The notes below the pieces were generated by a model, which was not told the DNA's origin, ran no database searches, and worked only from the letters and a program-made list of their open reading frames with translations. This document shows, one piece after another, positions 31,954 to 42,638 of a DNA stretch of 64,000 bases. The position numbers and the translations under genes were made by a program. Position 1 is the stretch's first letter. The number at the start of each line of letters is the position of its first letter. Source of the DNA: Anaerotruncus sp. G3(2012) (lineage in GTDB: Bacteria; Bacillota; Clostridia; Oscillospirales; Ruminococcaceae); the NCBI RefSeq assembly GCF_000403395.2, contig NZ_KE159659.1, positions 1-64,000 of the forward strand, in the 5' to 3' direction.

Positions 31954-34900
31954 AAAAAAATGGACACCACAGCAGATGGATGCAATCCAGGCTCGCGGTG
32001 GTACTGTGCTCGTTTCAGCAGCGGCAGGAAGCGGAAAAACTGCAGTGTTGGTCGAGCGTGTGATTGGTCGTATTTTTGACGCGGACAATCCGATCGATGC
32101 CGACCGAATGCTGGTGGTAACCTTTTCCAATGCAGCTGCACTCGAAATGAAGCAGCGGATTATGGAAAAGATTAGTGGAATGATTGCTGAAAATCCTACT
32201 GATGAACGTTTGCAGCGACAGCAGCTTCTTCTGGAGCGAGCGCAGATCAGCACGATCCATGCGTTTTGTCTGGAACTGATCCGAACCAACTTCCAAAAGT
32301 TAGGAATTTCTTCCAATGTGCGCACAGGAGACGAAAAAGAGCTGGAAATTTTGCGCCGTGACATTGCACGTGAAACGGTAGAAAGATTCCACGCAGATGG
32401 TATGGATGGGACCTTTGCCCGTCTGGTTGAGCTGCTTAGCTCCGGAAGGGATGACAGCCGGGTATTTTCTACCTTGTTTCGCCTCTATGATTTTGTGCGG
32501 TCTCATCCGTTTTACAACGATTGGCTAGACCACAAGCTCGGCTTTTACGACAGTACACTCCCGGTGGAAGGAACCATCTGGGGGCAAAGTATCCTTGGAT
32601 ATGCGCGGGAAGCCGTCGAATATGCGATTGGCCTGACCCGGCGATCGCTCGCGGTCATCGAGCTGGACGAAGCGATGTCTAAAGCCTATTTAGATGGCTT
32701 CCTGCATGATCTGTCCCAGCTGGAGCAGCTTTTCGAGCGGGTTTGTGATGGTCGGTGGGATGGTATCTGCGAAAAGCTGGATGCCTTTTCGTTCGACAAG
32801 CTCTCTCCGCTGCGGAATGGAGGCAGCCGGAAAGAAGCGGTTCAGGGGATGCGCAGTCAGGTGAAAAAACTGATTGAAGACCTGCGGGACAAACAGTTCT
32901 GCGCAACGGCTGCAGAATTCTCGGAGGATATCGCTTTCCTGCGTCCGATGGTAGAGGTTCTGTTCGAGCTGGTCAAGGCGTTCGACCGGGCTTACACAGA
33001 TGCCAAGCAGCAGCGCAACCTGATGGACTTTTCGGATATGGAACAGTATGCGATCGAGCTTCTGGTCAAACCAGCAGGGGCGGGATACAGCAGGACACCT
33101 CTTGCAGAGTCGGTGTCAGAGCTTTACGACGAGATTCTGGTGGACGAGTTTCAGGACACCAATGCAGCACAGGAGATTCTGTTCCGGGCAGTCTCCAAAG
33201 GAGAGGAGAACCTGTTCATGGTCGGAGATGTCAAGCAGAGCATCTATCGATTCCGACAAGCGATGCCCGAGCTGTTTCTGGAGAAGAAGAAAAAATATCA
33301 ACCCTATGATGGCATCCGGTTCCCAACCAAAATTGTGCTCGGGAAAAATTTTCGAAGTGCACCCGAAATCACTGGAAGCATTAACTTCTTTTTCCGTTTG
33401 CTAATGAGTGAAAAGCTAGGGGAGATCGCTTACAACGAGGAGGAAGAGCTTGTAGCGGGTGCACAGTTCCCTGACTATCCGCGTGAAGGATGTACAATTG
33501 ACCTGATCGACCTTTCGGAATATGCCGGGGAGCAGGCGCGTGATGCTCTGGAAGCTGATTTTGTCGCGGAACGGATTGTGGGACTGCTTACATCCGGCAT
33601 GCTGGTCGCGGACGGGGAGGAGATGCGCCGGATCACGCCGAAGGACATCTGCATCCTGATGCGCTCCCCTTCACGAAAAGCTCAACTCTATCAGGAAGCA
33701 CTTTCCGCACGAGGGGTTCCCGTATGGGCAGAACCGAAAAGCAGCTTCCTCACAACGCGCGAGATCGCGCCGGTTCTCTCCCTGTTGCGGGTGATCGAAA
33801 ATCCGCTGCTGGACATTGATCTTACGGCAGTGATGTTTTCTCCTTTTTTAGGGTTTACCGCCGATGAGATGTCACGGATCAGATTGGAGCGGCGCAGGGC
33901 ACCGCTTTGGACCGCAGTGAATGGATGTGCTGAAAATGGGGATGTTCATTGTCAGGAACTAGTTGAGGCGATTTTCACACTGCGGCAGTTTGCGTCCAGT
34001 TCTACAGCCGATCAGGTGATACGGAAGATCTACGACCGGTTTGACTATCCTGCAAAGGTTCGCGTTATGCGGATGGGACAAGCTCGATATGCTAATCTGC
34101 TGCTGCTCGTACAGTACGCTTGCGACTACCACGCAAGCGGTTACAAAGGACTGTCCGGATTTGTGGGGTTTTTGGACCGCCTGCTGGAACGTGGCGGCGA
34201 TTTGTCTCCTTCGGTAAGCCTTTCCGAACAGGCAGACGTCGTGCGAATTATGAGTATCCACCGTTCAAAAGGACTTGAATTTCCGGTAGTATTCCTCTGT
34301 GACACTGCAAAACAGTTTAATAAGGAGGACCTGTGGCAGAATACCCTACTTCATTCCGAGCTGGGGTTTGCCTGTGTGCGAAGGGATTTTGAACTGATGA
34401 AACAGTTCAGCACAGTGCCAATGCAGGCGCTTCGCCTCGAGATCGAGCGTTCCTCTCTTTCGGAGGAGCTTCGGGTTCTCTATGTTGCCTTGACCCGCGC
34501 GAAGGAACGGCTGCTTATCACTGGGATTTCGAAAAAGAAGGCTCCGGAAAAATTGGCTGGGCTTGTGGTGCAAACCGACCAGCAGGGCAGGCTTCCGCCT
34601 CATCCGGTACGGGGTGCGTCCTGCTATCTGGATTGGCTCCTGATGGCAGCAGTTCACCACCCTGGCCTCGCCAAACAGCTTTCTGCATGGGGGATCGAGA
34701 CCAACACAGTCCTGGATTCATCCCCGGTTGTATTGCGGGTTACTCCACTTCGGGACAGCCAGACACCAGAAGAAGCGATTCAAGAGTTTGGATTGCCAGA
34801 ACCCGATCCCAGCCTTGCCTCCATTCTGGAGGATCAGCTCTCCTACGTCTATCCATTTCGAATGCAGACCCTCATTCCAACTAAGATGGCGGTTTCTCAG

Positions 34901-35479
34901 ATCGCCAAGAGAGAGGCCGCAAAGAGTTACCGGTTTACCCGGCGACCAGCCTTTTTGTCAAAAGATGGGTTAACTGGTGCCCAGCGTGGGAATGCGCTGC
35001 ACAAGTTTATGCAGTTTGCAGATTACCGGGCTGCGGCGGAAGACCCTGTTGCTGAGATCGCCCGTATGGCTGCGCAGGGGTTCCTCTCCCGCGAAGAAGC
35101 GGATGCAATTGATCCGGACAAGCTGTATACTTTCTTTTCCAGTGAACTTGCAGAGCGGATTTTCTCCTCTGGACAGGTCTACCGGGAGCTGCGTTTCCTT
35201 GTAGAAGCGGGACAGGAACTTTTGGGCACGTATATTGACCTGTTTGATGCAGAGGGAAAAACTGCAATCCAAGGGGTTGCCGATTGTGTCTTTCTGGAAG
35301 AGGGGGAGGCGGTTATCGTTGACTACAAGAGCGACCGGGTGAAGGACGTGCAGGAGCTTTCCGAGCATTACCGCATCCAGCTTGAACTTTACCGCCAGGT
35401 GCTCGGAGAAAGCCTTGGTGTGCGGGTTAAGGAATGTGTCATCTATTCGTTTGCACTCGGAAAATCCATTTCATTTTAA
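31946..35479 (+). CDS. addA: AddAB helicase-nuclease, AddA subunit
   Basis: 3'-5' UvrD-type helicase plus nuclease; 1177 residues. TPQQMDAI (Q motif) and Walker A AAAGSGKTAVL near residue 25, DEFQDTNAAQE (Walker B), VGDVKQSIYRFRQA, and VRIMSIHRSKGLEFPVVF with YVALTRAKERL for the late helicase motifs. The C-terminal nuclease motif GVADCVFLEEGEAVIVDYKS has the metal-binding Asp and the catalytic Lys. It acts with AddB to process ends until a Chi-like site is met. Confidence 0.96.
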   Translation: MSEKKWTPQQMDAIQARGGTVLVSAAAGSGKTAVLVERVIGRIFDADNPIDADRMLVVTFSNAAALEMKQRIMEKISGMIAENPTDERLQRQQLLLERAQISTIHAFCLELIRTNFQKLGISSNVRTGDEKELEILRRDIARETVERFHADGMDGTFARLVELLSSGRDDSRVFSTLFRLYDFVRSHPFYNDWLDHKLGFYDSTLPVEGTIWGQSILGYAREAVEYAIGLTRRSLAVIELDEAMSKAYLDGFLHDLSQLEQLFERVCDGRWDGICEKLDAFSFDKLSPLRNGGSRKEAVQGMRSQVKKLIEDLRDKQFCATAAEFSEDIAFLRPMVEVLFELVKAFDRAYTDAKQQRNLMDFSDMEQYAIELLVKPAGAGYSRTPLAESVSELYDEILVDEFQDTNAAQEILFRAVSKGEENLFMVGDVKQSIYRFRQAMPELFLEKKKKYQPYDGIRFPTKIVLGKNFRSAPEITGSINFFFRLLMSEKLGEIAYNEEEELVAGAQFPDYPREGCTIDLIDLSEYAGEQARDALEADFVAERIVGLLTSGMLVADGEEMRRITPKDICILMRSPSRKAQLYQEALSARGVPVWAEPKSSFLTTREIAPVLSLLRVIENPLLDIDLTAVMFSPFLGFTADEMSRIRLERRRAPLWTAVNGCAENGDVHCQELVEAIFTLRQFASSSTADQVIRKIYDRFDYPAKVRVMRMGQARYANLLLLVQYACDYHASGYKGLSGFVGFLDRLLERGGDLSPSVSLSEQADVVRIMSIHRSKGLEFPVVFLCDTAKQFNKEDLWQNTLLHSELGFACVRRDFELMKQFSTVPMQALRLEIERSSLSEELRVLYVALTRAKERLLITGISKKKAPEKLAGLVVQTDQQGRLPPHPVRGASCYLDWLLMAAVHHPGLAKQLSAWGIETNTVLDSSPVVLRVTPLRDSQTPEEAIQEFGLPEPDPSLASILEDQLSYVYPFRMQTLIPTKMAVSQIAKREAAKSYRFTRRPAFLSKDGLTGAQRGNALHKFMQFADYRAAAEDPVAEIARMAAQGFLSREEADAIDPDKLYTFFSSELAERIFSSGQVYRELRFLVEAGQELLGTYIDLFDAEGKTAIQGVADCVFLEEGEAVIVDYKSDRVKDVQELSEHYRIQLELYRQVLGESLGVRVKECVIYSFALGKSISF

Positions 35480-35486
35480 ATTGTTG

Positions 35487-35512
35487 TCCCGGACCTGAAA
35501 ACTGGTCCGGGA
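35487..35512 (+). terminator. Terminator after addA
   Basis: Perfect 9-bp arms TCCCGGACC (35487-35495) and GGTCCGGGA (35504-35512) with an 8-base loop. The T-run is imperfect (TTTCGACGCTTTTT). Confidence 0.65.
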
Positions 35513-35538
35513 TTTCGACGCTTTTTGCAGAAAACCAC

Positions 35539-35567
35539 TTGCAGAAGAAGGCCTTTTATGGTATAGT
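35539..35567 (+). promoter_or_regulatory. Promoter of uvrB
   Basis: TTGCAG (35539-35544), 17-bp spacer, TATAGT (35562-35567). No clear LexA box (GAAC-N4-GTTC type) was seen near it. Confidence 0.6.
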
Positions 35568-35692
35568 TGGGTAATTGGAACTTATGTTCCCTGTATGCAG
35601 ACATCCAGCATGGTCCATACTGGAAGAGTGCTTGCACATTCTGGTGTTTTTAAGATATGACTAAAACTCAAATGGAAAAGGAGGCGTGGACG

Positions 35693-37702
35693 ATGCCAGA
35701 ACGATTTGAACTTGTAGCGCCCTATCAGGCGACAGGAGATCAGCCACAGGCAATCGAAAAGCTGACCAAAGGGGTTTTGAGCGGGATGAAAGAACAGTCC
35801 CTGCTTGGAGTTACCGGCTCGGGAAAAACATTTACGATGGCAAATATCATCGCCAACGTCAACCGTCCAACCCTTGTCCTCGCCCATAATAAAACACTGG
35901 CAGCTCAACTCTGTTCCGAGTTTAAGGAGTTTTTTCCGCACAACGCGGTAGAATATTTTGTGTCCTACTACGATTACTATCAGCCTGAAGCGTATATTGC
36001 TCACACCGATACTTATATTGAAAAGGATTCCGCTATCAATGACGAGATCGAAAAGCTGCGCCATTCGGCAACTGCCGCACTTGGGGAGCGTCGGGACGTG
36101 ATTATTGTGGCAAGCGTTTCCTGCATCTATACGCTGGGAGACCCGATCGATTACCATAACATGGTAATCTCGCTTCGCACCGGTATGACCAAAGACCGGG
36201 ACGAACTGATAAAGAAACTGGTGGAAATCCAGTATGAGCGCAACGATATCAATTTTGTACGCAACAAATTTCGGGTGCGCGGGGATGTGGTGGAGGTGTT
36301 CCCGGTCTACTCGGGGGATACTGCAATCCGGGTGGAGTTTTTCGGGGATGAGATTGACCGGATTACCGAAATCAACACCCTGACCGGGGAGGTTAAAAAT
36401 GTCATCAACCATGTTGCGATTTATCCAGCCTCTCATTATATCGTGCCTCCGGAAAAAATGGCAGTCGCGATCGAAGATATTCGCCAGGAATGTGATGAAC
36501 GGGTCGCCTATTTCAAAAGCAAGGACAAGCTGATCGAGGCCCAGCGAATATCAGAGCGCACAAACTATGACATTGAAATGCTTCAGGAGATTGGATTCTG
36601 TAAAGGGATTGAGAACTATTCGCGGGTGATCTCGAGACGCGAGCCGGGCAGCGTCCCGTGCACTCTGCTCGATTATTTTCCAAAAGATTTCCTGTTCTTT
36701 GTGGATGAATCACATGTCACCTTGCCACAGGTGCGGGGAATGTACGGTGGAGACCGCGCCCGCAAGACCAGCCTGATCGACTACGGATTCCGGCTGCCCT
36801 CTGCGCTCGATAACCGTCCGCTCAGCTTTGACGAGTTTTACAGCAAGCTGAACCAGATCATATTTGTCAGCGCGACCCCTGGCGAGTTAGAACGCAGCAA
36901 AAGTGCACAGATTGTTGAACAGGTGATTCGGCCAACCGGCTTGGTGGACCCGGAGATCGAGGTTCGTCCGGTTGAAGGGCAGATCGACGACCTGCTTTCT
37001 GAGATCAACCAGCGTACAGCGGTCGGGGAGCGGGTGCTGGTTACCACGCTGACCAAAAAGATGGCAGAAGATTTGACCGCTTATATGGAAAATATGGGTG
37101 TTAAAATCCGCTACATGCACCACGACATCGACACGATCGAGCGAATGGAGATCATCCGCGATCTGCGACTCGGAGAATTCGATGTGCTGGTCGGCATCAA
37201 CCTGCTACGGGAAGGATTGGATATACCGGAGGTTTCGCTTGTCGCGATTCTGGATGCGGATAAGGAAGGATTCCTGCGCAGCGAGACTTCTCTCGTACAG
37301 ACGATCGGACGTGCGGCGCGTAATGCACAGGGCAAGGTCATCATGTATGCAGACAGCGTGACCAATTCGATGGAAAATGCGCTCCGTGAAACCTACCGTC
37401 GTCGGGAAATCCAGCTTGCCTATAATCGGGAACATGGGATCACTCCAAAGACGATCACCAAAGAGATTCGTGATGTTCTGGAGATTTCTGCCAAGGATGA
37501 AACAGCCGGCGGAAAGAAAAAATCCAGCAAAAAAATGAGCTACAAGGAACGGGAAGCGTTGATCGCAAAGTTAACCGCTGAGATGAGAAATGCGGCAAAG
37601 ATTCTGGAATTTGAGCACGCCGCTTACCTGCGCGACAAGATCACCAAACTCAAACAGGAGCAGGACAAAAACCATCCTGGCAGAGCGCGAGTACCGAAAT
37701 AA
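35693..37702 (+). CDS. uvrB: Excinuclease ABC subunit B
   Basis: DNA damage verification helicase of nucleotide excision repair. 669 residues; Walker A GVTGSGKT near residue 39, the beta-hairpin region [37 protein letters not shown] and QTIGRAARN helicase motifs, and a C-terminal UVR domain ([22 protein letters not shown]) that contacts UvrC. The ATG at 35693 follows AAAAGGAGG at 8 bases. Confidence 0.97.
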   Translation: MPERFELVAPYQATGDQPQAIEKLTKGVLSGMKEQSLLGVTGSGKTFTMANIIANVNRPTLVLAHNKTLAAQLCSEFKEFFPHNAVEYFVSYYDYYQPEAYIAHTDTYIEKDSAINDEIEKLRHSATAALGERRDVIIVASVSCIYTLGDPIDYHNMVISLRTGMTKDRDELIKKLVEIQYERNDINFVRNKFRVRGDVVEVFPVYSGDTAIRVEFFGDEIDRITEINTLTGEVKNVINHVAIYPASHYIVPPEKMAVAIEDIRQECDERVAYFKSKDKLIEAQRISERTNYDIEMLQEIGFCKGIENYSRVISRREPGSVPCTLLDYFPKDFLFFVDESHVTLPQVRGMYGGDRARKTSLIDYGFRLPSALDNRPLSFDEFYSKLNQIIFVSATPGELERSKSAQIVEQVIRPTGLVDPEIEVRPVEGQIDDLLSEINQRTAVGERVLVTTLTKKMAEDLTAYMENMGVKIRYMHHDIDTIERMEIIRDLRLGEFDVLVGINLLREGLDIPEVSLVAILDADKEGFLRSETSLVQTIGRAARNAQGKVIMYADSVTNSMENALRETYRRREIQLAYNREHGITPKTITKEIRDVLEISAKDETAGGKKKSSKKMSYKEREALIAKLTAEMRNAAKILEFEHAAYLRDKITKLKQEQDKNHPGRARVPK

Positions 37703-37717
37703 AGAGGGGGAGTTGTG

Positions 37718-38245
37718 ATGAAATTTTTACTTCGAGAGTGGCGCATGGAGGATATGGATTCACTCTGTCGATATGCAAACAATCCTGCGGTAGCCCGCAA
37801 CCTGCGGGACAGCTTTCCGAATCCATACCGTTTAGAGGATGCGCAGGCATTTATTGTATCCTGTCTGGATCCCACTGATACCCAGCCAAAATATATCCGG
37901 GCGATTGTAGTGGGCGGGGAAGCGGTGGGATGCGTGAGCATTCTTCCGGAAAGCGACATCTATTGCAAAACGGCGGAACTCGGCTATTTCCTCGGGGAGC
38001 CGTTCTGGGGGAAAGGGATCATGTCCGCAGTGGTGAAACGGGCCTGTGCGGAGGCATTTCCTATGTTTGGGTTGGTTCGTATCTTTGCGGAACCGTTTGC
38101 AAGCAATGCCGGTTCCCGCAGGGTACTGGAGAAAGCGGGGTTCCAGCTCGAAGGGGTTCTGAAAAAGAACGTATGCAAGAATGGGCAGATTCTTGACTCC
38201 TGTGTTTATGCATGGTTTGGAGGGAAATCGGTTGGCTTTAGATAA
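37718..38245 (+). CDS. GNAT-family N-acetyltransferase (RimJ/RimL-like)
   Basis: 175 residues with the GNAT core: [19 protein letters not shown] at the start, [20 protein letters not shown] (acetyl-CoA loop variant GxGxxx) and [20 protein letters not shown] near residue 135, close to RimJ/RimL enzymes that acetylate protein N-termini or small molecules. It lies between uvrB and uvrA, 15 bases after uvrB, and overlaps the uvrA start by 14 bases. Substrate unknown. A GTG 3 bases upstream is an alternative start. Confidence 0.88.
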   Translation: MKFLLREWRMEDMDSLCRYANNPAVARNLRDSFPNPYRLEDAQAFIVSCLDPTDTQPKYIRAIVVGGEAVGCVSILPESDIYCKTAELGYFLGEPFWGKGIMSAVVKRACAEAFPMFGLVRIFAEPFASNAGSRRVLEKAGFQLEGVLKKNVCKNGQILDSCVYAWFGGKSVGFR

Positions 38246-41054
38246 AATAGTAGTAAAAGGCGCGCGGGAACATAACTTGAAAAGCGTCGATCTGGAAATC
38301 CCACGTGACAAGCTAATTGTCTTTACAGGGCTTTCTGGGTCGGGAAAGAGTTCTCTGGCATTCGATACCATCTATGCAGATGGTCAACGGAGATATGTTG
38401 AGAGCTTATCAAGTTATGCCAGACAGTTTCTGGGCCAAATGGAAAAACCTGATGTAGATAGCATCGAGGGACTGTCTCCGGCGATCTCAATCGACCAGAA
38501 AACCACCTCAAAAAACCCCCGTTCTACCGTTGGGACGGTCACCGAGATTTACGATTATCTTCGTTTACTTTATGCACGAATCGGAATTCCGCATTGTCCG
38601 ATCTGCGGCAGGCCAATCCAACAGCAAACTGTTGACCAGATGGTTGACAAGGTAATGAGCTTGTCAGAGGGAACTCGGCTCCAAATTCTGGCCCCGACCG
38701 TTCGTGGGCGAAAAGGGGAGCATATAAAGGAGTTCGACGCGGCCCGCCGGTCGGGATATGTGCGGGTTCGGGTGGATGGCAGTATTTATGATCTTTCAGA
38801 AGAGATCAAGCTGGAAAAAAACAGGAAGCATACGATTGAAGTTGTGGTTGACCGTCTGGTGCTCAAGGAAGAAATAAAGTCCCGGCTTGCAGATTCGCTC
38901 GAAACTGCGGTTGGCCTGTCGGGTGGTCTGGTCGTCGTGCTGGCTGGGGAGGAGGAGCTGCTCTTTTCCCAGAACTACTCCTGTCCTGAACATGACGAGG
39001 TGAGCATTGAAGAACTGACTCCGCGCATGTTTTCATTTAACGCGCCCTATGGTGCCTGTGACAAGTGCACCGGACTTGGTACCTTTTTGAAAGTTGACCC
39101 TGATCTGGTTATCCCCAACAAAAAGCTGACCATCCGGGAAGGCGCGATCCGCGCATCAGGCTGGTATTACTCTGAAGGCGGTATCGCACAGATGTACTTC
39201 GAAGGGCTTGCCAACCACTACGGTTTCTCGCTTGATACACCAGTAAAGAATCTGCCAAAAAAAGCGATTGATCTGCTGCTTTACGGCACCAACGGGGAAA
39301 AGATCGAGATGCATCGGGAAACCGGGTCAACCAAAGGCACCTACTATACCGATTTTGAGGGAATTGTAAACAACTTGGAGCGCCGTTTCCGTGAAACCAG
39401 CTCGAGCTGGATGCGGGAGGAGATCACCACGTGGATGAACAGTGTGGAGTGTCCTTCCTGTCATGGAGACAGGCTGAACAAAACCGTTCTGGCTGTGACA
39501 GTCGGCGGGCTGAATATCAGCCAGTTCTGTCGGATGTCGGTGGTGCAGGCACTCACATTTCTTGACAAACTGGAGCTGACTGATCGGGAGCAGATGATCT
39601 CCGAGCTGATTGTGAAAGAGATTAAAGAGCGGCTTGGATTTCTGCGAAGCGTCGGTTTGGAATATTTAACCCTTTCCCGTTCTTCCGGAACCCTCTCGGG
39701 TGGGGAAAGCCAGAGAATTCGGCTTGCAACCCAGATCGGTTCCTCTCTGATGGGAGTGCTTTACATTCTGGATGAGCCGTCGATTGGGCTGCACCAACGG
39801 GACAATGACAAGCTGATCGCGACCTTGAAACGTTTGCGCGATCTGGGAAATACTTTGATTGTCGTGGAACACGACGAAGACACGATGTGTGCAGCGGACT
39901 ATATTGTGGATGTTGGGCCGGGTGCAGGCGTACATGGCGGAGAAATTGTCTGTGCAGGTTCCCTCGAACAGATCAAGGACTGCCCTGAATCAATCACTGG
40001 GCAGTATCTGTCCGGCAAAAAGCAGATACCGGTTCCGCTGGCTCGGCGGAAAGGAAATGGCAGCTTTCTGAAAATCCGCGGTGCGGAGGAAAACAATCTT
40101 AAAGGAATTGATGTTGATATTCCGCTTGGGGCCTTTACTGCGGTGACTGGTGTCTCAGGATCTGGGAAAAGCTCGCTGATTAACGAAGTGCTGTTCAAAC
40201 GCCTGACCCATGAACTGACCAATCCTCGGGTGAAACCAGGAAAACACGCCGATATTGAAGGGATCGAACTAATCGACAAGGTGATTGACATCAATCAGTC
40301 GCCGATTGGACGTACACCACGCTCCAATCCTGCGACCTATACCGGTGTATTTACCGATATCCGGGAAGTCTTTGCACAGACCAATGATGCAAAGATGCGC
40401 GGCTATAAATCGGGAAGGTTCTCGTTCAATGTCAAAGGCGGGCGGTGTGAAGCCTGCGAAGGGGACGGGATCGTCTGTATTGAGATGCATTTCCTGCCTG
40501 ATATCTATGTGCCCTGCGAGGTCTGTAAGGGCAAACGGTATAATCGTGAAACCCTTGAGGTAAAATATAAGGGAAAATCCATCTATGATGTATTGGATAT
40601 GACTGTAGAGGAAGGGCTGGAGTTTTTCAAAAATCTGCCCAAGATTGCACGCAAGATACAGACGCTTTATGATGTGGGACTCGGATATGTCAAACTTGGC
40701 CAGCCCGCAACCACCCTTTCAGGCGGGGAAGCGCAGCGGGTCAAACTAGCGACCGAGCTTTCCAAGCGTCCGACCGGGAAAACAGTTTATATTCTGGATG
40801 AACCTACCACCGGGTTGCACACAGCCGATGTACATCGGCTGATCGACGTTTTGCAGAAGATTGTGGATTCCGGAAATACAGTTATCACAATCGAGCACAA
40901 CCTCGAAGTCATTAAGACCGCTGACTATATCATCGACCTCGGCCCCGAGGGAGGGGATCAGGGCGGGACGGTTGTCGCGTCAGGTACGCCTGAGGAGGTC
41001 TGCGTGGTTCCTGCTTCCTATACTGGGCAGTATCTCAAAAAATTGTTAAGATAA
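38232..41054 (+). CDS. uvrA: Excinuclease ABC subunit A
   Basis: Damage-sensing ABC-type ATPase; 940 residues from a TTG that follows GGAGGG and gives the standard N-terminus [16 protein letters not shown]. Two ATPase halves: [12 protein letters not shown] with [13 protein letters not shown], and [11 protein letters not shown] with [11 protein letters not shown]. Zinc modules CPICGRP and [19 protein letters not shown]...CEVCKG are present. It is translated in an overlap with the GNAT gene. Confidence 0.97.
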   Translation: MALDKIVVKGAREHNLKSVDLEIPRDKLIVFTGLSGSGKSSLAFDTIYADGQRRYVESLSSYARQFLGQMEKPDVDSIEGLSPAISIDQKTTSKNPRSTVGTVTEIYDYLRLLYARIGIPHCPICGRPIQQQTVDQMVDKVMSLSEGTRLQILAPTVRGRKGEHIKEFDAARRSGYVRVRVDGSIYDLSEEIKLEKNRKHTIEVVVDRLVLKEEIKSRLADSLETAVGLSGGLVVVLAGEEELLFSQNYSCPEHDEVSIEELTPRMFSFNAPYGACDKCTGLGTFLKVDPDLVIPNKKLTIREGAIRASGWYYSEGGIAQMYFEGLANHYGFSLDTPVKNLPKKAIDLLLYGTNGEKIEMHRETGSTKGTYYTDFEGIVNNLERRFRETSSSWMREEITTWMNSVECPSCHGDRLNKTVLAVTVGGLNISQFCRMSVVQALTFLDKLELTDREQMISELIVKEIKERLGFLRSVGLEYLTLSRSSGTLSGGESQRIRLATQIGSSLMGVLYILDEPSIGLHQRDNDKLIATLKRLRDLGNTLIVVEHDEDTMCAADYIVDVGPGAGVHGGEIVCAGSLEQIKDCPESITGQYLSGKKQIPVPLARRKGNGSFLKIRGAEENNLKGIDVDIPLGAFTAVTGVSGSGKSSLINEVLFKRLTHELTNPRVKPGKHADIEGIELIDKVIDINQSPIGRTPRSNPATYTGVFTDIREVFAQTNDAKMRGYKSGRFSFNVKGGRCEACEGDGIVCIEMHFLPDIYVPCEVCKGKRYNRETLEVKYKGKSIYDVLDMTVEEGLEFFKNLPKIARKIQTLYDVGLGYVKLGQPATTLSGGEAQRVKLATELSKRPTGKTVYILDEPTTGLHTADVHRLIDVLQKIVDSGNTVITIEHNLEVIKTADYIIDLGPEGGDQGGTVVASGTPEEVCVVPASYTGQYLKKLLR

Positions 41055-41066
41055 AGCATCAGGGTA

Positions 41067-41095
41067 TTTACAAATATAGACCTTTGTGGTATACT
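41067..41095 (+). promoter_or_regulatory. Promoter of the rubredoxin-fprA unit
   Basis: TTTACA (41067-41072), 17-bp spacer, TATACT (41090-41095), 54 bases ahead of the rubredoxin start. Confidence 0.7.
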
Positions 41096-41149
41096 TGCCA
41101 CATTGCACTGTAACCCTAAAGATATTTTTTAGCAAAGGAGTTTTGTAAT

Positions 41150-41308
41150 ATGGAAAAGTATGTTTGCAGTGTCTGCGGTTATGCTTATGACCCGGCAAAA
41201 GGGGAGCCGGATGCAGGGATAGCCCCTGGAACCAAGTGGGAAGATATCCCGGAAGATTTTGTCTGTCCGCTCTGCGGGGTTGGCAAGGATCAGTTTGAGA
41301 AAGCCTGA
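41150..41308 (+). CDS. Rubredoxin
   Basis: 52-residue one-iron electron carrier. Ligands Cys6 and Cys9 (CSVCGY) and Cys39 and Cys42 (CPLCGV) with the conserved [24 protein letters not shown] core. An AAAGGAG site lies 8 bases ahead of the ATG. It is 77 bases upstream of fprA, the electron acceptor that rubredoxin feeds in clostridia and acetogens. Confidence 0.96.
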   Translation: MEKYVCSVCGYAYDPAKGEPDAGIAPGTKWEDIPEDFVCPLCGVGKDQFEKA

Positions 41309-41322
41309 GCTTGTGATTTTTG

Positions 41323-41348
41323 CGGCCATTTGAGCAATCAGATGGCCG
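41323..41348 (+). repeat. Hairpin between rubredoxin and fprA
   Basis: CGGCCAT (41323-41329) and ATGGCCG (41342-41348) with a 12-base loop and no T-run. It may adjust relative levels of the two mRNA segments. Confidence 0.45.
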
Positions 41349-41385
41349 TATACTTTATCCTAAATATCCGGAGGAATGTGAAATT

Positions 41386-42597
41386 ATGCCATCTGCAAAA
41401 ATTACGGAAAGCATCTATTCGGTCGGCATCCTGAATCCGAATATGCGGGTGTTTGATATCGTTATGACAACTGATTTCGGCACTTCGTATAATTCCTATC
41501 TGGTAAAAGGCAGTGAAAAGAATGTTCTGGTTGAGTCCTGCCATAAAACCTATTTTGAACAGTACCTCAAGAACATCCGTGAGGTGATCGACCCTGATCA
41601 GATCGACTATATTGTGCTTAACCACAACGAGCCGGACCATTCAGGCTGTCTTGCGCAGCTTCTTGAATTGATCCCCAATGCAACTATCATTGTTTCACAA
41701 GGTGGATCCATCTATCTGAAGAACATTACCAACCGCACCGATCTCAAGCTGCAGATTGCCAAGAACGGGGATACCTTGGACATTGGCGGAAAGACGTTGA
41801 AGTTTATCTCCGCGCCATTCCTGCACTGGCCCGATTCGATGTTTACTTGGATTGAAGAGGAAAAAACACTCTTTAGCTGTGATTTCCTCGGCGCCCATTA
41901 CTGTGAGCCTTATCTATTTGATTGCAATATGGCGTACCCCCAAAAGTATGAACAGGCGTTCAAAGGTTATTATGACGCAATTTTTGGTCCATTCAAGCCC
42001 TATGTGCTGGCTGGACTTGAGAAGATCAAAGACCTTCCGATTGAATTTGCCTGCACCAGCCATGGTCCGGTACTCACCAAAGATGGGCGCCTTGGTTATA
42101 CAATCGAGAAATACGCAGAATGGAGCCAGCCGCATAAAAACGAGAAGCTGACCGTTCCGGTTTTTTATACCTCGGCGTATGGCAATACCCGTATTCTGGC
42201 GCAGGAAATCCGGCGGGGTATTCTGGAGGCTAAACCGGATGCAGTTGTTGATCTCTATGACATCATCGACTACGATATGGGGATGCTTTCCGACCTACTC
42301 AACCGATCTGATGCGTTCGCCCTCGGCAGCCCGACGATCAACGGCGAAGCGGTTCCGCCTGTCTGGTCGCTGCTTGCGCATGTAGATGTGATCAACAATA
42401 AGAAAAAGCCTGTTCTGGTGTTCGGTTCCTATGGATGGAGCGGCGAAGCTGTCCCTAATCTGATTGCTCGTGTCACTGGCCTGAAAATGTCGGTATTCGG
42501 CGAAGGTATGAAGGTCTGCTTCGTTCCTTCCCAAGAGGACCTGCAAAAGGCTGCTGAACTCGGGAAGGCATTCGGGGAAACGCTCTCAATCCGCTGA
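41386..42597 (+). CDS. fprA: FprA-type flavodiiron protein (oxygen/NO reductase)
   Basis: 403 residues. The N-terminal beta-lactamase-like domain has the diiron ligands His80, Glu82, Asp84 and His85 (HNEPDH). Further ligands are His in APFLHWPDSM, Asp in FSCDFLGAHY and His in TSHGP. A C-terminal flavodoxin domain begins near residue 252 (VFYTSAYGNTRILA) and ends with the family FGSYGWSGEAV. It reduces O2 to water or NO to N2O with electrons from the neighbouring rubredoxin, protecting anaerobic enzymes. Confidence 0.95.
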   Translation: MPSAKITESIYSVGILNPNMRVFDIVMTTDFGTSYNSYLVKGSEKNVLVESCHKTYFEQYLKNIREVIDPDQIDYIVLNHNEPDHSGCLAQLLELIPNATIIVSQGGSIYLKNITNRTDLKLQIAKNGDTLDIGGKTLKFISAPFLHWPDSMFTWIEEEKTLFSCDFLGAHYCEPYLFDCNMAYPQKYEQAFKGYYDAIFGPFKPYVLAGLEKIKDLPIEFACTSHGPVLTKDGRLGYTIEKYAEWSQPHKNEKLTVPVFYTSAYGNTRILAQEIRRGILEAKPDAVVDLYDIIDYDMGMLSDLLNRSDAFALGSPTINGEAVPPVWSLLAHVDVINNKKKPVLVFGSYGWSGEAVPNLIARVTGLKMSVFGEGMKVCFVPSQEDLQKAAELGKAFGETLSIR

Positions 42598-42604
42598 TAT
42601 GTAA

Positions 42605-42638
42605 AAAAGCCTGTGCTGTTTTTTCAGCGCAGGCTTTT
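42605..42638. terminator. Terminator after fprA, formed by the 3' end of the GNAT pseudogene
   Basis: AAAAGCCTGTGCTG (42605-42618) pairs with CAGCGCAGGCTTTT (42625-42638; one T-G pair) around six T. It is usable on both strands. Confidence 0.85.
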
